DNA from: Rossellomorea vietnamensis
GTDB lineage: Bacteria > Bacillota > Bacilli > Bacillales > Bacillaceae_B
Length of the DNA: 64,000 nt
NCBI RefSeq assembly: GCF_008180615.1
Contig: NZ_VTEH01000006.1
Span: forward strand, 120,870 to 184,869
Direction: 5' to 3'
In this document: positions 1 to 7,078 of the stretch, one piece after another
How the letters are laid out: each line of letters begins with the position of its first letter
Position numbering within the stretch: position 1 is the stretch's first letter
Made by a program: the position numbers and the translations under genes
The notes under the pieces: model-generated
Databases searched by the model: none
What the model was told of the DNA's origin: nothing
What the model saw: only the letters and a program-made list of their open reading frames with translations

Positions 1-58
1 TTAATGTTAGTTTATTTTTCTTTCTTAAATCCCTAAGAATACTCCCTATATTTTGCAA
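1..58 (-). CDS. CI-like phage repressor, N-terminal part only
   Basis: Reading leftward from a TTG at 58, preceded by a strong GGAGGTGAG ribosome-binding site (63-71, reverse strand), the first 19 residues are MQNIGSILRDLRKKNKLTL. This is the usual beginning of an XRE-type helix-turn-helix repressor. The gene runs off the window. It is divergent from the Cro-like gene at 269 and shares the intergenic operator region, the standard arrangement of a lysogeny switch. The start and family are inferred from this short N-terminus and the context. Confidence 0.65.
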   Translation of the reverse strand, partial: MQNIGSILRDLRKKNKLTL

Positions 59-196
59 TCTTTCTCACCTCCACCCTGTAGTTATAATAGCAAGGTTTGT
101 GCTGTTTGAACACAGGGAAACACTCGATTCTATTCTTTTCTAGGATGGGCAAAAATACCCTTGGTAAACAATTTTTCAAAAAGAACAATTTACTTG

Positions 197-225
197 TTGA
201 CATTGTTCATGAGGAACAATATACT
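197..225 (+). promoter_or_regulatory. Promoter of the Cro-like early gene
   Basis: TTGACA (197-202), a 17-bp spacer and TATACT (220-225) form a near-consensus sigma-A promoter pointing into the early region. The spacer is filled by an inverted repeat that would let a repressor block it. Confidence 0.8.
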
Positions 226-252
226 AAGAGTAAGAAATGTTCTTGAAGAACA
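202..252. promoter_or_regulatory. Two operator-like inverted repeats of the lysogeny switch
   Basis: ATTGTTC-5 bp-GAACAAT (202-208 and 214-220) lies inside the promoter spacer. TGTTCTT-G-AAGAACA (238-252) lies between promoter and gene. Both carry a TGTTC/GAACA half-site, and another AGAACAAT half-site occurs near 182. Shared half-sites at a divergent repressor/Cro pair are typical operators; which protein binds is inference. Confidence 0.65.
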
Positions 253-268
253 AATTGGAGGTGAACAT

Positions 269-484
269 ATGACGAAAAGCGAACGCAATAATAAGCTTAG
301 AGAAATACGAACTGAACGCAAAATGACACAAAAAGAAATGGCTGATTTTCTAGGGTATTCACTTGAGCATTACAACAAAGTGGAAAATGGAACTTTCGAT
401 AAGGTACTTCCGTTTTCTAAAGCAGCTAAATTGGCGAAGGAGTACGATCTTACATTTAATGAAATTTTTTTAAACAATAATTAG
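269..484 (+). CDS. Cro-like XRE helix-turn-helix regulator
   Basis: The 71-residue protein is almost entirely an XRE/Cro-CI helix-turn-helix domain (MTQKEMADFLGYSLEHYNKV forms the core). The ATG at 269 is chosen because it follows GGAGGTG at the right distance; the longer frame starting at 161 would run through the promoter and operator. It is the first rightward gene opposite the CI-like repressor, so a Cro or early-gene regulator role is likely. Its own promoter carries the paired GAACA operators, so autoregulation is expected. Confidence 0.8.
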   Translation: MTKSERNNKLREIRTERKMTQKEMADFLGYSLEHYNKVENGTFDKVLPFSKAAKLAKEYDLTFNEIFLNNN

Positions 485-511
485 TCAAATTGAACAAAAG
501 GAGAAGAAACG

Positions 512-625
512 ATGAACAAATTACCAGAACCACCATCTAAAACAAAACTCGCCATGCTGGAATTCATGAAGAAACACGCTTTACCGAAGTTGTTGGAAGC
601 TAAGAAGACAGAGAAAGCATCGTAA
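512..625 (+). CDS. Small phage protein, 37 aa
   Basis: ATG at 512 follows AAAGGAGAAG at good spacing. The product is basic (MNKLPEPPSKTKLAMLEFMK at the start) and Lys-rich to the end. It sits directly after the Cro-like gene in the same direction. I recognise no family; the case for it is the ribosome-binding site and operon position. Confidence 0.5.
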   Translation: MNKLPEPPSKTKLAMLEFMKKHALPKLLEAKKTEKAS

Positions 626-660
626 AAGACTCAAAGAGCGAAATAGAAAGGGTTGAGGAA

Positions 661-765
661 GTGCAAACAAATATTAAAGAGTTATTAAGGCATAAGCATT
701 ATGAAATAACGGGTGCATTTGTTTATCCTACAATGAAATTTGAGGTTTTTAGGCTGTTATTATAG
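661..765 (+). CDS. Possible small phage protein, 34 aa, GTG start
   Basis: A GTG at 661 opens a 34-codon frame ending at TAG 763-765, with AAGGG about ten bases upstream. The composition is not unusual, but there is no recognisable domain and the ribosome-binding site is only fair. It may equally be untranslated leader between the Cro-like gene and the next gene. Confidence 0.3.
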   Translation: MQTNIKELLRHKHYEITGAFVYPTMKFEVFRLLL

Positions 766-807
766 TTCGCAATACGAAGATGTAACCCAATAAAAGGAGG
801 AACCAAA

Positions 808-1065
808 ATGACAAAAGAACAATTCTTGAAACTTGCTGCAGAAGCCTATGACAAGGGTGCAAACTTCTCCATCACATTCCATGACCACAGAGCAGAAGAA
901 ATGGCAGCCGATTTAGCCGAGGATCTAACCAAAGGATATGGTATCGCTTTTAAAGACCACAAATACCGTGACACAGAGTCTTGCTGGAAGAAATATCAGT
1001 CGGAAGATTGTCAAGTCGAGTGCATCATCTTTTATAACAAGGAGGATGAACAGCTTGCCGTATGA
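808..1065 (+). CDS. Conserved-looking phage protein of unknown function, 85 aa
   Basis: ATG at 808 follows AAAGGAGGAACC, a very strong site. The protein is acidic and helical (MTKEQFLKLAAEAYDKGANF at the start), with two cysteines near the end and no membrane segment. No function is recognised. It heads the block leading to the Gp157 and Rad52-like recombination genes. Confidence 0.65.
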   Translation: MTKEQFLKLAAEAYDKGANFSITFHDHRAEEMAADLAEDLTKGYGIAFKDHKYRDTESCWKKYQSEDCQVECIIFYNKEDEQLAV

Positions 1066-1165
1066 TATCCAACACCCAGCCATCACCCAAATTAACCGCA
1101 GCGGCTACCCATTGGAATATAAAGAGGAATACATTCAAGACCACAAGGAGGAAGAGGAAGAATGA
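1055..1165 (+). CDS. Small acidic phage protein, 36 aa
   Basis: A TTG at 1055 lies nine bases after AAGGAGG. The in-frame ATG at 1046 is too close to that site, so TTG is preferred. The frame overlaps the end of the preceding gene and ends in a run of glutamates at TGA 1163-1165, overlapping the Gp157 start by four bases. The pattern H-P-A-I-T-x-I-x-x-x-G-Y-P resembles short early proteins of other Firmicutes phages; no function can be given. Confidence 0.5.
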   Translation: MPYDIQHPAITQINRSGYPLEYKEEYIQDHKEEEEE

Positions 1166-1638
1166 AATTATATGAGCTTTCTAATAACTATGCAGCACTA
1201 ATGGAAATGGCAGAGGAAATGGATCCTACAACATTACAGGACACTCTCGAATCTATCCAGGAAGAAATTGAAGATAAAGCTGAGAATATCGCTAAGCTAA
1301 TCAAGAATTTAAACGCTGATGTGGATGCACTCAAAGCAGAAGAGAAACGTCTTGCTGATCGTCGTAGAGGGTTAGAAGGAAAGGTTTCAAACTTGAAGGA
1401 GTATTTACAGAATCAGCTAGAGGTTGCCGGATTGGATAAAGTAAAACGCCCCACGTTGACCGTATCCATCCAGAACAATCCTCCATCTGTAAAAGTAATC
1501 GACGAAAAATTACTTTCTGACTACATGATACCAGTGGACCCTAAGTTAGACAAGAAGGCTATTCTCGAAGCGTTGAAAGATGGCCGGGAAGTTAACGGTG
1601 CCGAGCTTATGAGAACAAGAGGGGTGCGTATCAGATAA
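1162..1638 (+). CDS. Siphovirus Gp157-family protein
   Basis: 158 residues, beginning MKLYELSNNYAALMEMAEEM, with a long central coiled coil and a C-terminal part rich in V, I and N. This is the layout of the Gp157 family (PF05565), first linked to phage resistance in Streptococcus thermophilus phage and usually located beside recombination genes. Here it precedes the Rad52-like annealing protein by three genes. The TAATG overlap with the next gene indicates translational coupling. The family call is firm; the molecular role is poorly known. Confidence 0.85.
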   Translation: MKLYELSNNYAALMEMAEEMDPTTLQDTLESIQEEIEDKAENIAKLIKNLNADVDALKAEEKRLADRRRGLEGKVSNLKEYLQNQLEVAGLDKVKRPTLTVSIQNNPPSVKVIDEKLLSDYMIPVDPKLDKKAILEALKDGREVNGAELMRTRGVRIR

Positions 1639-2165
1639 TGCCTAGACCGGTAGTAGATATTTCAGGTGCACGGTACAGTCGGCTAAAGGTTATTAAGTTG
1701 CATGAAAAAGTTAAAGATCGTGGTGCGAGATGGTTGTGTAAATGTGATTGTGGTACCGAAACAATCTCTTGGGCCTGGGAGCTTAAAAACGGAAAGAAGA
1801 AAAGTTGCGGATGCTTCAACAAAGAGATAGTGAAGCAACAGAAAACAAGGTTAAGTCACGGACTATCCAAGACACGATTTTATAGAATATGGTTCGCAAT
1901 GAAAAGACGTTGTACTGAAAGCAAAAATGAACTTTTCAAAAAGTATTACATCGACAGAGGAATAACCGTATGCGAAGAATGGCTAACATTTGAGAACTTC
2001 AAAAGGGATATGTATTCATGCTATTTGGAACATATTGAAAAACACAGCGAAAAAAACACTTCAATAGACAGAATTAATAACGACTTGGGATACACAAAAG
2101 AAAATTGCAGATGGGCTACCAATGAAGTTCAGAACCAAAACAGAAGAAACAGGGAAGGAAATTGA
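1638..2165 (+). CDS. HNH/AP2-type phage endonuclease-like protein
   Basis: 175 residues. The N-terminal third carries a zinc-ribbon-like cysteine set (CKCDCG, then SCGC), and the C-terminal third has SIDRINNDLGYTKENCRWAT, a motif common to free-standing HNH/AP2-type phage endonucleases. It starts on the stop of the Gp157 gene and is the only DNA-modifying-looking gene in a run of small early genes, as expected for a selfish homing-type insertion. No intron or split gene surrounds it. Nuclease activity is inferred from the family. Confidence 0.65.
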   Translation: MPRPVVDISGARYSRLKVIKLHEKVKDRGARWLCKCDCGTETISWAWELKNGKKKSCGCFNKEIVKQQKTRLSHGLSKTRFYRIWFAMKRRCTESKNELFKKYYIDRGITVCEEWLTFENFKRDMYSCYLEHIEKHSEKNTSIDRINNDLGYTKENCRWATNEVQNQNRRNREGN

Positions 2166-2172
2166 GAATCAG

Positions 2173-2370
2173 ATGAAGCTAGAGAACGTTGAAATTAATG
2201 CAGCCAAAAGGCTGAATCTTATACCGTCCGACTGGCAAGAAAATGTGTGGCTTATCACAGGAAAAGATGAAGGGTGTGTAGCGGAAGGTGATTGGAAAGA
2301 GTTAGTAGATTTAGCTGAATCAATACTTGATCACCCGAATACCAAGATTGTTAAGGAGGAATCAGAATGA
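2173..2370 (+). CDS. Phage protein of unknown function, 65 aa
   Basis: The frame is open from an ATG at 2122 inside the HNH gene, but the ATG at 2173 follows GGGAAGG and gives a protein starting MKLENVEINAAKRLNLIPSD. It is acidic, soluble and without known motif. It overlaps the next small gene by four bases. The first choice of start is uncertain because the upstream HNH gene may have been inserted at this junction. Confidence 0.5.
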   Translation: MKLENVEINAAKRLNLIPSDWQENVWLITGKDEGCVAEGDWKELVDLAESILDHPNTKIVKEESE

Positions 2371-2468
2371 CAATCATCTGGATACACGGTAAACCGTTTG
2401 TCGAGCATGAAGGTGAATATAGAGAAGCTACTCCATATGAATTAGAACAGGAGGGATACCATGACTGA
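2367..2468 (+). CDS. Small phage protein, 33 aa
   Basis: ATG at 2367 follows AAGGAGG (about eight bases). The product starts MTIIWIHGKPFVEHEGEYRE and ends eight bases into the Rad52-like gene, whose own GGAGG lies inside this frame. The tight overlaps on both sides support translation; the function is unknown. Confidence 0.5.
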   Translation: MTIIWIHGKPFVEHEGEYREATPYELEQEGYHD

Positions 2469-3120
2469 TATCGCCAAACAGCTACAGCGCCCTTTCCCAC
2501 CAGAAGAGATTGAGTTCAGAGTCCAGAGTTGCGGCATATCAAACGGAAGACCCTGGGCAATGGTATTAGCCTATGTGCAAGCAAGAGCCATCCAAAGGAG
2601 ACTAGATGAAGTCTTTGGCTGGGATGGATGGACAGATGAATATCGCTCACAGAACAATAACATGATATGCCGGCTGGGAGTTAAGACAGACAGCGGCTGG
2701 ATCTATAAAGAAAACGGAGCAAGCGAAACGCAGGTAGAAGCCTTCAAAGGCGGTATATCAGCAGCATTCAAGCGTGTGGCAGCCAGCGGATATGGAATAG
2801 GGCGTTACCTTTATGACTTAACAGAATCATTCGCTGAGTGCCAACTTGATAAGCCTAAGAATATGAGTGGATGGAGTAAGGCTTACGACAAGAAAGAGAA
2901 AAAGAATATCTATTGGAAAATCCCTCAGTTGCCAGAATGGGCATTACCACCATTACCGATAGAGGATGTGATCGAACGATGGAAGAGCATGGGCGGAACA
3001 GAAGAACAATTCGACAGCACCATTCAGAAGAATTGGGGCATCAACAGAGATCAGTTAAAAGCGCATCACATAGTCGCGCTTCAAAAGTTAATGGATGGGA
3101 AAGAGAAGAAAGCCGTATAG
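2461..3120 (+). CDS. Rad52/22-type single-strand annealing recombinase (Sak-like)
   Basis: 219 residues. The N-terminal two thirds has the Rad52/Rad22 annealing fold signature seen in phage proteins: a start similar to MTDIAKQLQRPFPPEEIEFR, then AYVQARAIQRRLDEVFGWDG, and a glycine-rich SAAFKRVAASGYGIGRYLYD stretch. These proteins form rings on single-stranded DNA and anneal complementary strands during phage recombination and replication. It is strongly preceded by GGAGG. Gp157 and the SSB gene downstream fit a phage recombination module. No paired exonuclease gene is obvious; the PD-(D/E)XK protein at 15440 is a distant candidate. Confidence 0.85.
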   Translation: MTDIAKQLQRPFPPEEIEFRVQSCGISNGRPWAMVLAYVQARAIQRRLDEVFGWDGWTDEYRSQNNNMICRLGVKTDSGWIYKENGASETQVEAFKGGISAAFKRVAASGYGIGRYLYDLTESFAECQLDKPKNMSGWSKAYDKKEKKNIYWKIPQLPEWALPPLPIEDVIERWKSMGGTEEQFDSTIQKNWGINRDQLKAHHIVALQKLMDGKEKKAV

Positions 3121-3219
3121 AGAGCAGCATCGCCACTTTAGAAGCTAACGTATCATTCATACAAAAATTATTGCGGCAGGGAGCCAAATAAGGCTCTCTC
3201 GCTACCAGGAGGATAAACC

Positions 3220-3540
3220 ATGAGAAAAGTTAAACTCACTCAAGCTCAGGCGGATGCTATAGAAAAAATCATTGATCGTAATAAAGCCGAAATGGTCACT
3301 TGTCACATCGAAGATCCAAGCGGTTGGTTTTATGAGGAGTTAAAAACAATGGGTGTTGATACTTTCATAAGGGCCATGTACATCGGATACGAAGTAGAAA
3401 AGACTCCGGGGGAAAAAATACTCGACATATGGAACACATGGGACCCAGAACGCTCCAACGATGAAGGAGACAGAGGAATAAGAGAAGGTATCAAGATGGT
3501 GTTGAAAGCCTTGGATATGAAAGTGGATGGTATCAACTAA
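3220..3540 (+). CDS. Phage protein of unknown function, 106 aa
   Basis: ATG at 3220 follows CAGGAGGATAAACC. The protein is soluble and mixed helix/strand (MRKVKLTQAQADAIEKIIDR start, with WNTWDPERSNDEGDRG in the middle). It loosely resembles short DUF-type proteins of Bacillus phages, but I cannot name a family. Its stop overlaps the start of the next small membrane protein (TAATG). Confidence 0.6.
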   Translation: MRKVKLTQAQADAIEKIIDRNKAEMVTCHIEDPSGWFYEELKTMGVDTFIRAMYIGYEVEKTPGEKILDIWNTWDPERSNDEGDRGIREGIKMVLKALDMKVDGIN

Positions 3541-3656
3541 TGGGCATCCCATTCTTCTTCATCCTATTTATAGCTGCTGTCATCACCGGAGGACTGACAC
3601 ATACACATTGGCCGAAGTCATGGAAACGATTCTTTGAACTGGAGGACGCATCATGA
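3540..3656 (+). CDS. Small phage membrane protein, 38 aa
   Basis: The ATG at 3540 overlaps the preceding stop. The first 22 residues (MGIPFFFILFIAAVITGGLT) are a single hydrophobic segment, followed by a short basic tail. The frame ends overlapping the next ATG at 3653. Coupled overlaps at both ends support a real gene; no function is recognised. Confidence 0.55.
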   Translation: MGIPFFFILFIAAVITGGLTHTHWPKSWKRFFELEDAS

Positions 3657-3886
3657 TAGACCGCCGCAAGAACCTTTGTTACATCGTCACTGTTCATTAT
3701 CTTATTAAGAATGGTGAAGGAGTATTGAAATCGAAAAGTCATCAATTCATCAGTTTGCACAGCATAAACACAGAAAAATGCAGAACGTTCGCTAAAAATA
3801 AAGCAAGGTCCGATAAACAGTTTCATCAATTAGAAGAAGAGTGGTTATCACAATATACCGTACCTAATTCGGATTACTGCAAATAA
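3653..3886 (+). CDS. Phage protein of unknown function, 77 aa
   Basis: ATG at 3653 sits in an ATGA overlap with the small membrane protein and follows CTGGAGGACG. The product is basic (MIDRRKNLCYIVTVHYLIKN start) with a predicted mixed fold and no known motif. Confidence 0.55.
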   Translation: MIDRRKNLCYIVTVHYLIKNGEGVLKSKSHQFISLHSINTEKCRTFAKNKARSDKQFHQLEEEWLSQYTVPNSDYCK

Positions 3887-3907
3887 TGAACTGGAGGGGA
3901 ACTGAAA

Positions 3908-4285
3908 ATGAGAGAAATTAAGATGCGTGGATATTCTGTTGAAAGATTATGTGCTGACAGTCAGTGGGTTGAAGGTTTTGGTGTTATGACCACTGAATAT
4001 GCAGACGGCAAAAAGGATTACACAATGTTTACTGATTTCGGAAATTATCAGGTTTATGGAAAATCAGTTGGTGAGTTTACCGGTTTAAAGGATAAAAACG
4101 GAACACCAATTTATGAAGGGGATATCGTTGCTCATAATGATGATTCTCCTAATTGCAAAGTTGTTTTTGAGGATGGATGTTTCATCATTAAAGAACTATC
4201 CCAAAGCAATAATGAATGGTATCTGTACACGGAAGCTGAGTTAGTTAAAATTGTTGGGAACATTTATGAAGGTGAATCCCAATGA
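3908..4285 (+). CDS. YopX-family phage protein
   Basis: 125 residues containing the hallmark FTGLKDKNGTPIYEGDIVAH followed by a C-terminal IVGNIYEG, as in YopX (PF09643), a family named from the SPbeta prophage. ATG at 3908 follows GGAGGGGAACTG. YopX proteins are frequent in early regions of Firmicutes phages; their function is not established. It overlaps the next gene by four bases. Confidence 0.85.
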   Translation: MREIKMRGYSVERLCADSQWVEGFGVMTTEYADGKKDYTMFTDFGNYQVYGKSVGEFTGLKDKNGTPIYEGDIVAHNDDSPNCKVVFEDGCFIIKELSQSNNEWYLYTEAELVKIVGNIYEGESQ

Positions 4286-4500
4286 CACCATTCCGCACCA
4301 TCATCAAAAACTACATTCTCCAATACAAGCACGCCACCATCACAGAACTCACCGACCACATGACAGCGAGTGGTCTACATACATCAGAGAATCATGTCAG
4401 AGTGCTTGTGAATTACTTAGCGACTATGGAGCCGATCACCGTATGCGGAGACAACGTGAAGATGGAATTATCCCGCAGGGTGAAGGAACTTGTTACATGA
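4282..4500 (+). CDS. Small winged-helix-like phage protein, 72 aa
   Basis: The sequence MTPFRTIIKNYILQYKHATI, then a helix-turn-helix-like TELTDHMTASGLHTSENHVR, suggests a small winged-helix or HTH fold. It is ATGA-coupled to the YopX gene before it and to the next gene after it. DNA binding is inferred only. Confidence 0.5.
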   Translation: MTPFRTIIKNYILQYKHATITELTDHMTASGLHTSENHVRVLVNYLATMEPITVCGDNVKMELSRRVKELVT

Positions 4501-4724
4501 AAACGTCCACTATCCGCGTGAAACGATTACGAAAGATTGAATGTTACCGTGCCATTAAGGAGCTGGAGGAAAGGGGCTTTGAATGTATAAAGCCCATCAC
4601 CAGCTACAGTGTTATCAAAAAGGATTACAAATATAAAAACGATGCCAGGTATGATGGTAAATACTTCTTTGACGGTTACAACGAGATTAAGGGTTTCTAT
4701 GCCATTATGAGAAAAATAGATTAG
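4497..4724 (+). CDS. Phage protein of unknown function, 75 aa
   Basis: ATG at 4497 overlaps the preceding stop. The product is very basic (MKTSTIRVKRLRKIECYRAI) and aromatic-rich in its C-terminal half (YDGKYFFDGYNEIKGFYAIM). No family recognised. Confidence 0.55.
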   Translation: MKTSTIRVKRLRKIECYRAIKELEERGFECIKPITSYSVIKKDYKYKNDARYDGKYFFDGYNEIKGFYAIMRKID

Positions 4725-4735
4725 GAGGATAAGCG

Positions 4736-5230
4736 ATGAATAGAGTAAAAGACAAAGCCCACATCCTAACAGAATCTGATATCAAAATCGCTGAACAAAA
4801 TGGGATCAACCGGAAAGCTGCCATGAAACGCTTTTATGAGTTGTACTGGGACAAAGAGGACTGCATCACTAAGCCTATCCAAAAACGTGAACCTAATCCA
4901 TGGAGAAAGAAATGCCAGGAGCTTGGGATCGTCCCGGTCACTATATACGATGCACGGATTAAATACGGATGGGACCCGGAAAAGGCCGCAACCACCAAGA
5001 GACTCACCAGAGAAGAAATCGCCGCCATGAATAAAGAATCACAGCGTAAATATCCATCTTGGGTGTATGAAGCAATAGAGAAAAACAAAATTAGTTATGG
5101 AACCTTCAACTCCAGAGTCAACAAACTGAAGTGGACCATAGAAGAGGCGTGCACCATTCCTTCGGATATGCGGCTCATAGAATACTACCGTGAAAAGGTA
5201 AAGGAACTGGAGGAGAAGATCCATGCGTGA
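4736..5230 (+). CDS. Phage protein with repeated HTH-like segments
   Basis: 164 residues. Two similar stretches, each with an aromatic/hydrophobic helix then W-x-x-E-x-A (VTIYDARIKYGWDPEKA and SYGTFNSRVNKLKWTIEEA), look like duplicated short helix-turn-helix units, a pattern seen in DNA-binding phage proteins. A Lys/Glu-rich helix ends the protein. ATG at 4736 follows TAGGAGGATAAGCG. DNA binding is inferred. Confidence 0.55.
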   Translation: MNRVKDKAHILTESDIKIAEQNGINRKAAMKRFYELYWDKEDCITKPIQKREPNPWRKKCQELGIVPVTIYDARIKYGWDPEKAATTKRLTREEIAAMNKESQRKYPSWVYEAIEKNKISYGTFNSRVNKLKWTIEEACTIPSDMRLIEYYREKVKELEEKIHA

Positions 5231-5387
5231 ATATAAGGATATCTACATTGATACAGATGAAATTGAAAGGTATTTGTATAAGTCCTTAATAAGTAAAGGG
5301 TTTGTTCCGGGTGACGTGGAGTTAAAGGAGATTGCTGATTCGGTATTTGATTTCCTAGCCGAAAAGGAAGTTATTGAAGAAGGATAG
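5223..5387 (+). CDS. Small acidic phage protein, 54 aa
   Basis: ATG at 5223 overlaps the end of the preceding gene and follows GGAGGAGA closely. The product is acidic and helical (MREYKDIYIDTDEIERYLYK start). It ends at TAG 5385-5387. No function recognised. Confidence 0.55.
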   Translation: MREYKDIYIDTDEIERYLYKSLISKGFVPGDVELKEIADSVFDFLAEKEVIEEG

Positions 5388-5423
5388 ACAAAAAATACGC
5401 AATAAGGAAATGGAGAGATTAAC

Positions 5424-5813
5424 ATGAAGAGTGTTGAAATGTTAGATAAGGAAATTGCCTTGAAAAGTATTATAAATCACGCACTACAAGTGTTCCCTAA
5501 GTCTTTTATCAATAACAGTAATGAGATTATTTTAGAGCCAAAGAACAACGTTTATTTCCGTTTGGAAGGTGTGGAATCAGAATTAGATTTCAAATGTAAA
5601 TTGTTCGCTTGGGTATCAAGACCAATAGCTAAAGGGCTTAATAAGTATTGGTCGCCAAAGGTATTAAAGAGTCTTAACAGATTGCTAAACACCAATTTCA
5701 CTAAAGATGATATGCATACAATCTATGACCGTTTAGGAAATGATGTAAATACTCAACTGACAATAAAATTCATTGAATCAAAGTATGATTTGTCATTGTT
5801 GGAACGTGACTAG
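5424..5813 (+). CDS. Phage protein of unknown function, 129 aa
   Basis: ATG at 5424 follows GGAGAG. The protein is soluble with several conserved-looking aromatics (LFAWVSRPIAKGLNKYWSPK) and an acidic C-terminus. It is more AT-rich than its neighbours, suggesting separate acquisition. No family recognised. Confidence 0.55.
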   Translation: MKSVEMLDKEIALKSIINHALQVFPKSFINNSNEIILEPKNNVYFRLEGVESELDFKCKLFAWVSRPIAKGLNKYWSPKVLKSLNRLLNTNFTKDDMHTIYDRLGNDVNTQLTIKFIESKYDLSLLERD

Positions 5814-5883
5814 GTGCTGCACATTTCGAAGATTGTGCGACATCTCCAGGACACTGGACATAAAAAAGAGAGGATGAAGTGAT

Positions 5884-6150
5884 ATGAAAATCACAAGGGA
5901 AGTTGAAGTATTTCACACAGGGGTTTTAACGCCTGGATCTAAAGTGAAAGTGTCGGGTTACTCATGTATGGCAGAAAAAACATTCGATGAGGATATTGTC
6001 GAAGTGGTGGCTTGCACCCGAGAAGAACTTACCATCAAGCACAAGCGAAGAAAATACATCTTATTCGATTGGGAATACACGCTCGGTGGTCAATTAGAAA
6101 TAGAAATGGTGGAGCATAAACCACTACCGACTCAATCCATTCCATTTTAA
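5884..6150 (+). CDS. Phage protein of unknown function, 88 aa
   Basis: ATG at 5884 follows AGAGAGGATGAAG. The predicted product is beta-rich (VFHTGVLTPGSKVKVSGYSC, later ILFDWEYTLGGQLEIEMVEH). It is the last gene of the first early block and converges on the reverse-strand RHH gene at 6164. Confidence 0.55.
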   Translation: MKITREVEVFHTGVLTPGSKVKVSGYSCMAEKTFDEDIVEVVACTREELTIKHKRRKYILFDWEYTLGGQLEIEMVEHKPLPTQSIPF

Positions 6151-6163
6151 AAAGAGAGGATGC

Positions 6164-6339
6164 TTACTCCTCTCTTGATTCTTTATCCACCATAGCTTTC
6201 AAGATTAATTGTCTGATAGCTTCGGAACGGTTCTTGATACGATTTTCAAACTGGAAGTCCTCGACTTTCTTCAATAGATCATCGTCAATCGTAATGTTAA
6301 TAATCGGTTTAGCGTTCGGGGTTTTCTTATGACCACTCA
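6164..6339 (-). CDS. Ribbon-helix-helix (CopG/Arc-type) regulator
   Basis: 58 residues from the ATG at 6339, which follows AAAGGAGTGG on the reverse strand. The core PIINITIDDDLLKKVEDFQF followed by NRSEAIRQLILKAM is a classic ribbon-helix-helix: a beta strand then two helices. Such dimeric repressors bind short tandem sites. It is divergent from a second RHH gene at 6542, with four CCACTAGAC repeats between them, so local autoregulation is likely. Confidence 0.8.
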
Positions 6340-6419
6340 TGAGATCCACTCCTTTTATTTTTATAGCAGCTCAGGAAATATCCTCAAACTACATTATATA
6401 CAATAAACAGTATGTTATA

Positions 6420-6522
6420 CCACTAGACCAATAAAAATAAGACCTAAGACCTATACACTACCACTAGACCACTAGACTTGTCTATGGTAAGATTAGGTTG
6501 TAAGTCCAACAGACCACTAGAC
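6420..6522. repeat. Four CCACTAGAC repeats between divergent RHH genes
   Basis: CCACTAGAC occurs at 6420-6428, 6461-6469, 6469-6477 and 6514-6522, all in the same orientation. RHH proteins bind short, directly repeated half-sites, so this is the expected operator of one or both flanking regulators. Binding itself is inference. Confidence 0.75.
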
Positions 6523-6541
6523 TTGGAAGGAGGTGGAGAGA

Positions 6542-6688
6542 TTGAAACCATGTATCAACTTAACAATAGATAAGGACTTACTGGATAAATTAGAGCAGGA
6601 TCGCTTCAAACGTATCCAGAAGGAGCAGAAAGATATTTCTCGCTCGTCTTACATCAGTGAATTGATTAGAAAAGGTTTAAACAAATAA
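6542..6688 (+). CDS. Second ribbon-helix-helix regulator, 48 aa
   Basis: The frame opens at TTG 6542 after GGAGGTGGAGA and ends at TAA 6686-6688. CINLTIDKDLLDKLEQDRF forms the strand and first helix, and SRSSYISELIRKGLNK the second helix. It is divergent from the RHH gene at 6164-6339 and adjacent to the fourth CCACTAGAC site. It may be a Cro-like partner of the reverse-strand protein or a regulator of the genes that follow. Confidence 0.75.
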   Translation: MKPCINLTIDKDLLDKLEQDRFKRIQKEQKDISRSSYISELIRKGLNK

Positions 6689-6700
6689 GGGGTGTTGATC

Positions 6701-7078
6701 GTGACGGAATTTGAAAAGAATCTCCAAGCCGTCAGAGAAGTTTTCGTTGATTACCCCAAGAGATACGAAAATAACGAAACTCAACTAAAACGGATTGACC
6801 AGGAGATACAAGACATTCTCCATGTTATTGAATTGAACAACTTTAATGCTGCTATAGGGTACAAGTTATCCAAAGAGTTACAGAAGGCTCGGCAAGAAAG
6901 AAGAAGGATAAAGGATGAATTGGAAATGATGGACCCGATCAAGGAGCTTCTGGCGTTTCCAAAGCCCACAGAAAAGAACATTTCTAAGACAATCGGAAGT
7001 GTACGCCAAGTCATCACGAAACACGGTGCTAGGACTTACAGAATGAGAATAAGAGAAGACTTACAGGAGATGATTTAA
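6701..7078 (+). CDS. Coiled-coil phage protein of unknown function
   Basis: A GTG at 6701 is chosen because AAGGGGTG precedes it by about six bases; a longer frame would start at 6692. The 125-residue product is mostly charged heptad-like helix (QLKRIDQEIQDILHVIELNN, then KARQERRRIKDELEMM). Its stop overlaps the BRO antirepressor ATG (TAATG), so the two are probably translated together. Confidence 0.6.
   Translation: MTEFEKNLQAVREVFVDYPKRYENNETQLKRIDQEIQDILHVIELNNFNAAIGYKLSKELQKARQERRRIKDELEMMDPIKELLAFPKPTEKNISKTIGSVRQVITKHGARTYRMRIREDLQEMI

Noticed and set aside
2913..3191. 92-codon frame overlapping the Rad52-like gene
   Set aside because: It lies almost wholly within the annealing-protein gene in another frame and has no ribosome-binding site.
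5814..5880. Short frame starting GTG 5813 (about 22 codons)
   Set aside because: No separate ribosome-binding site and no recognisable product; left as intergenic.
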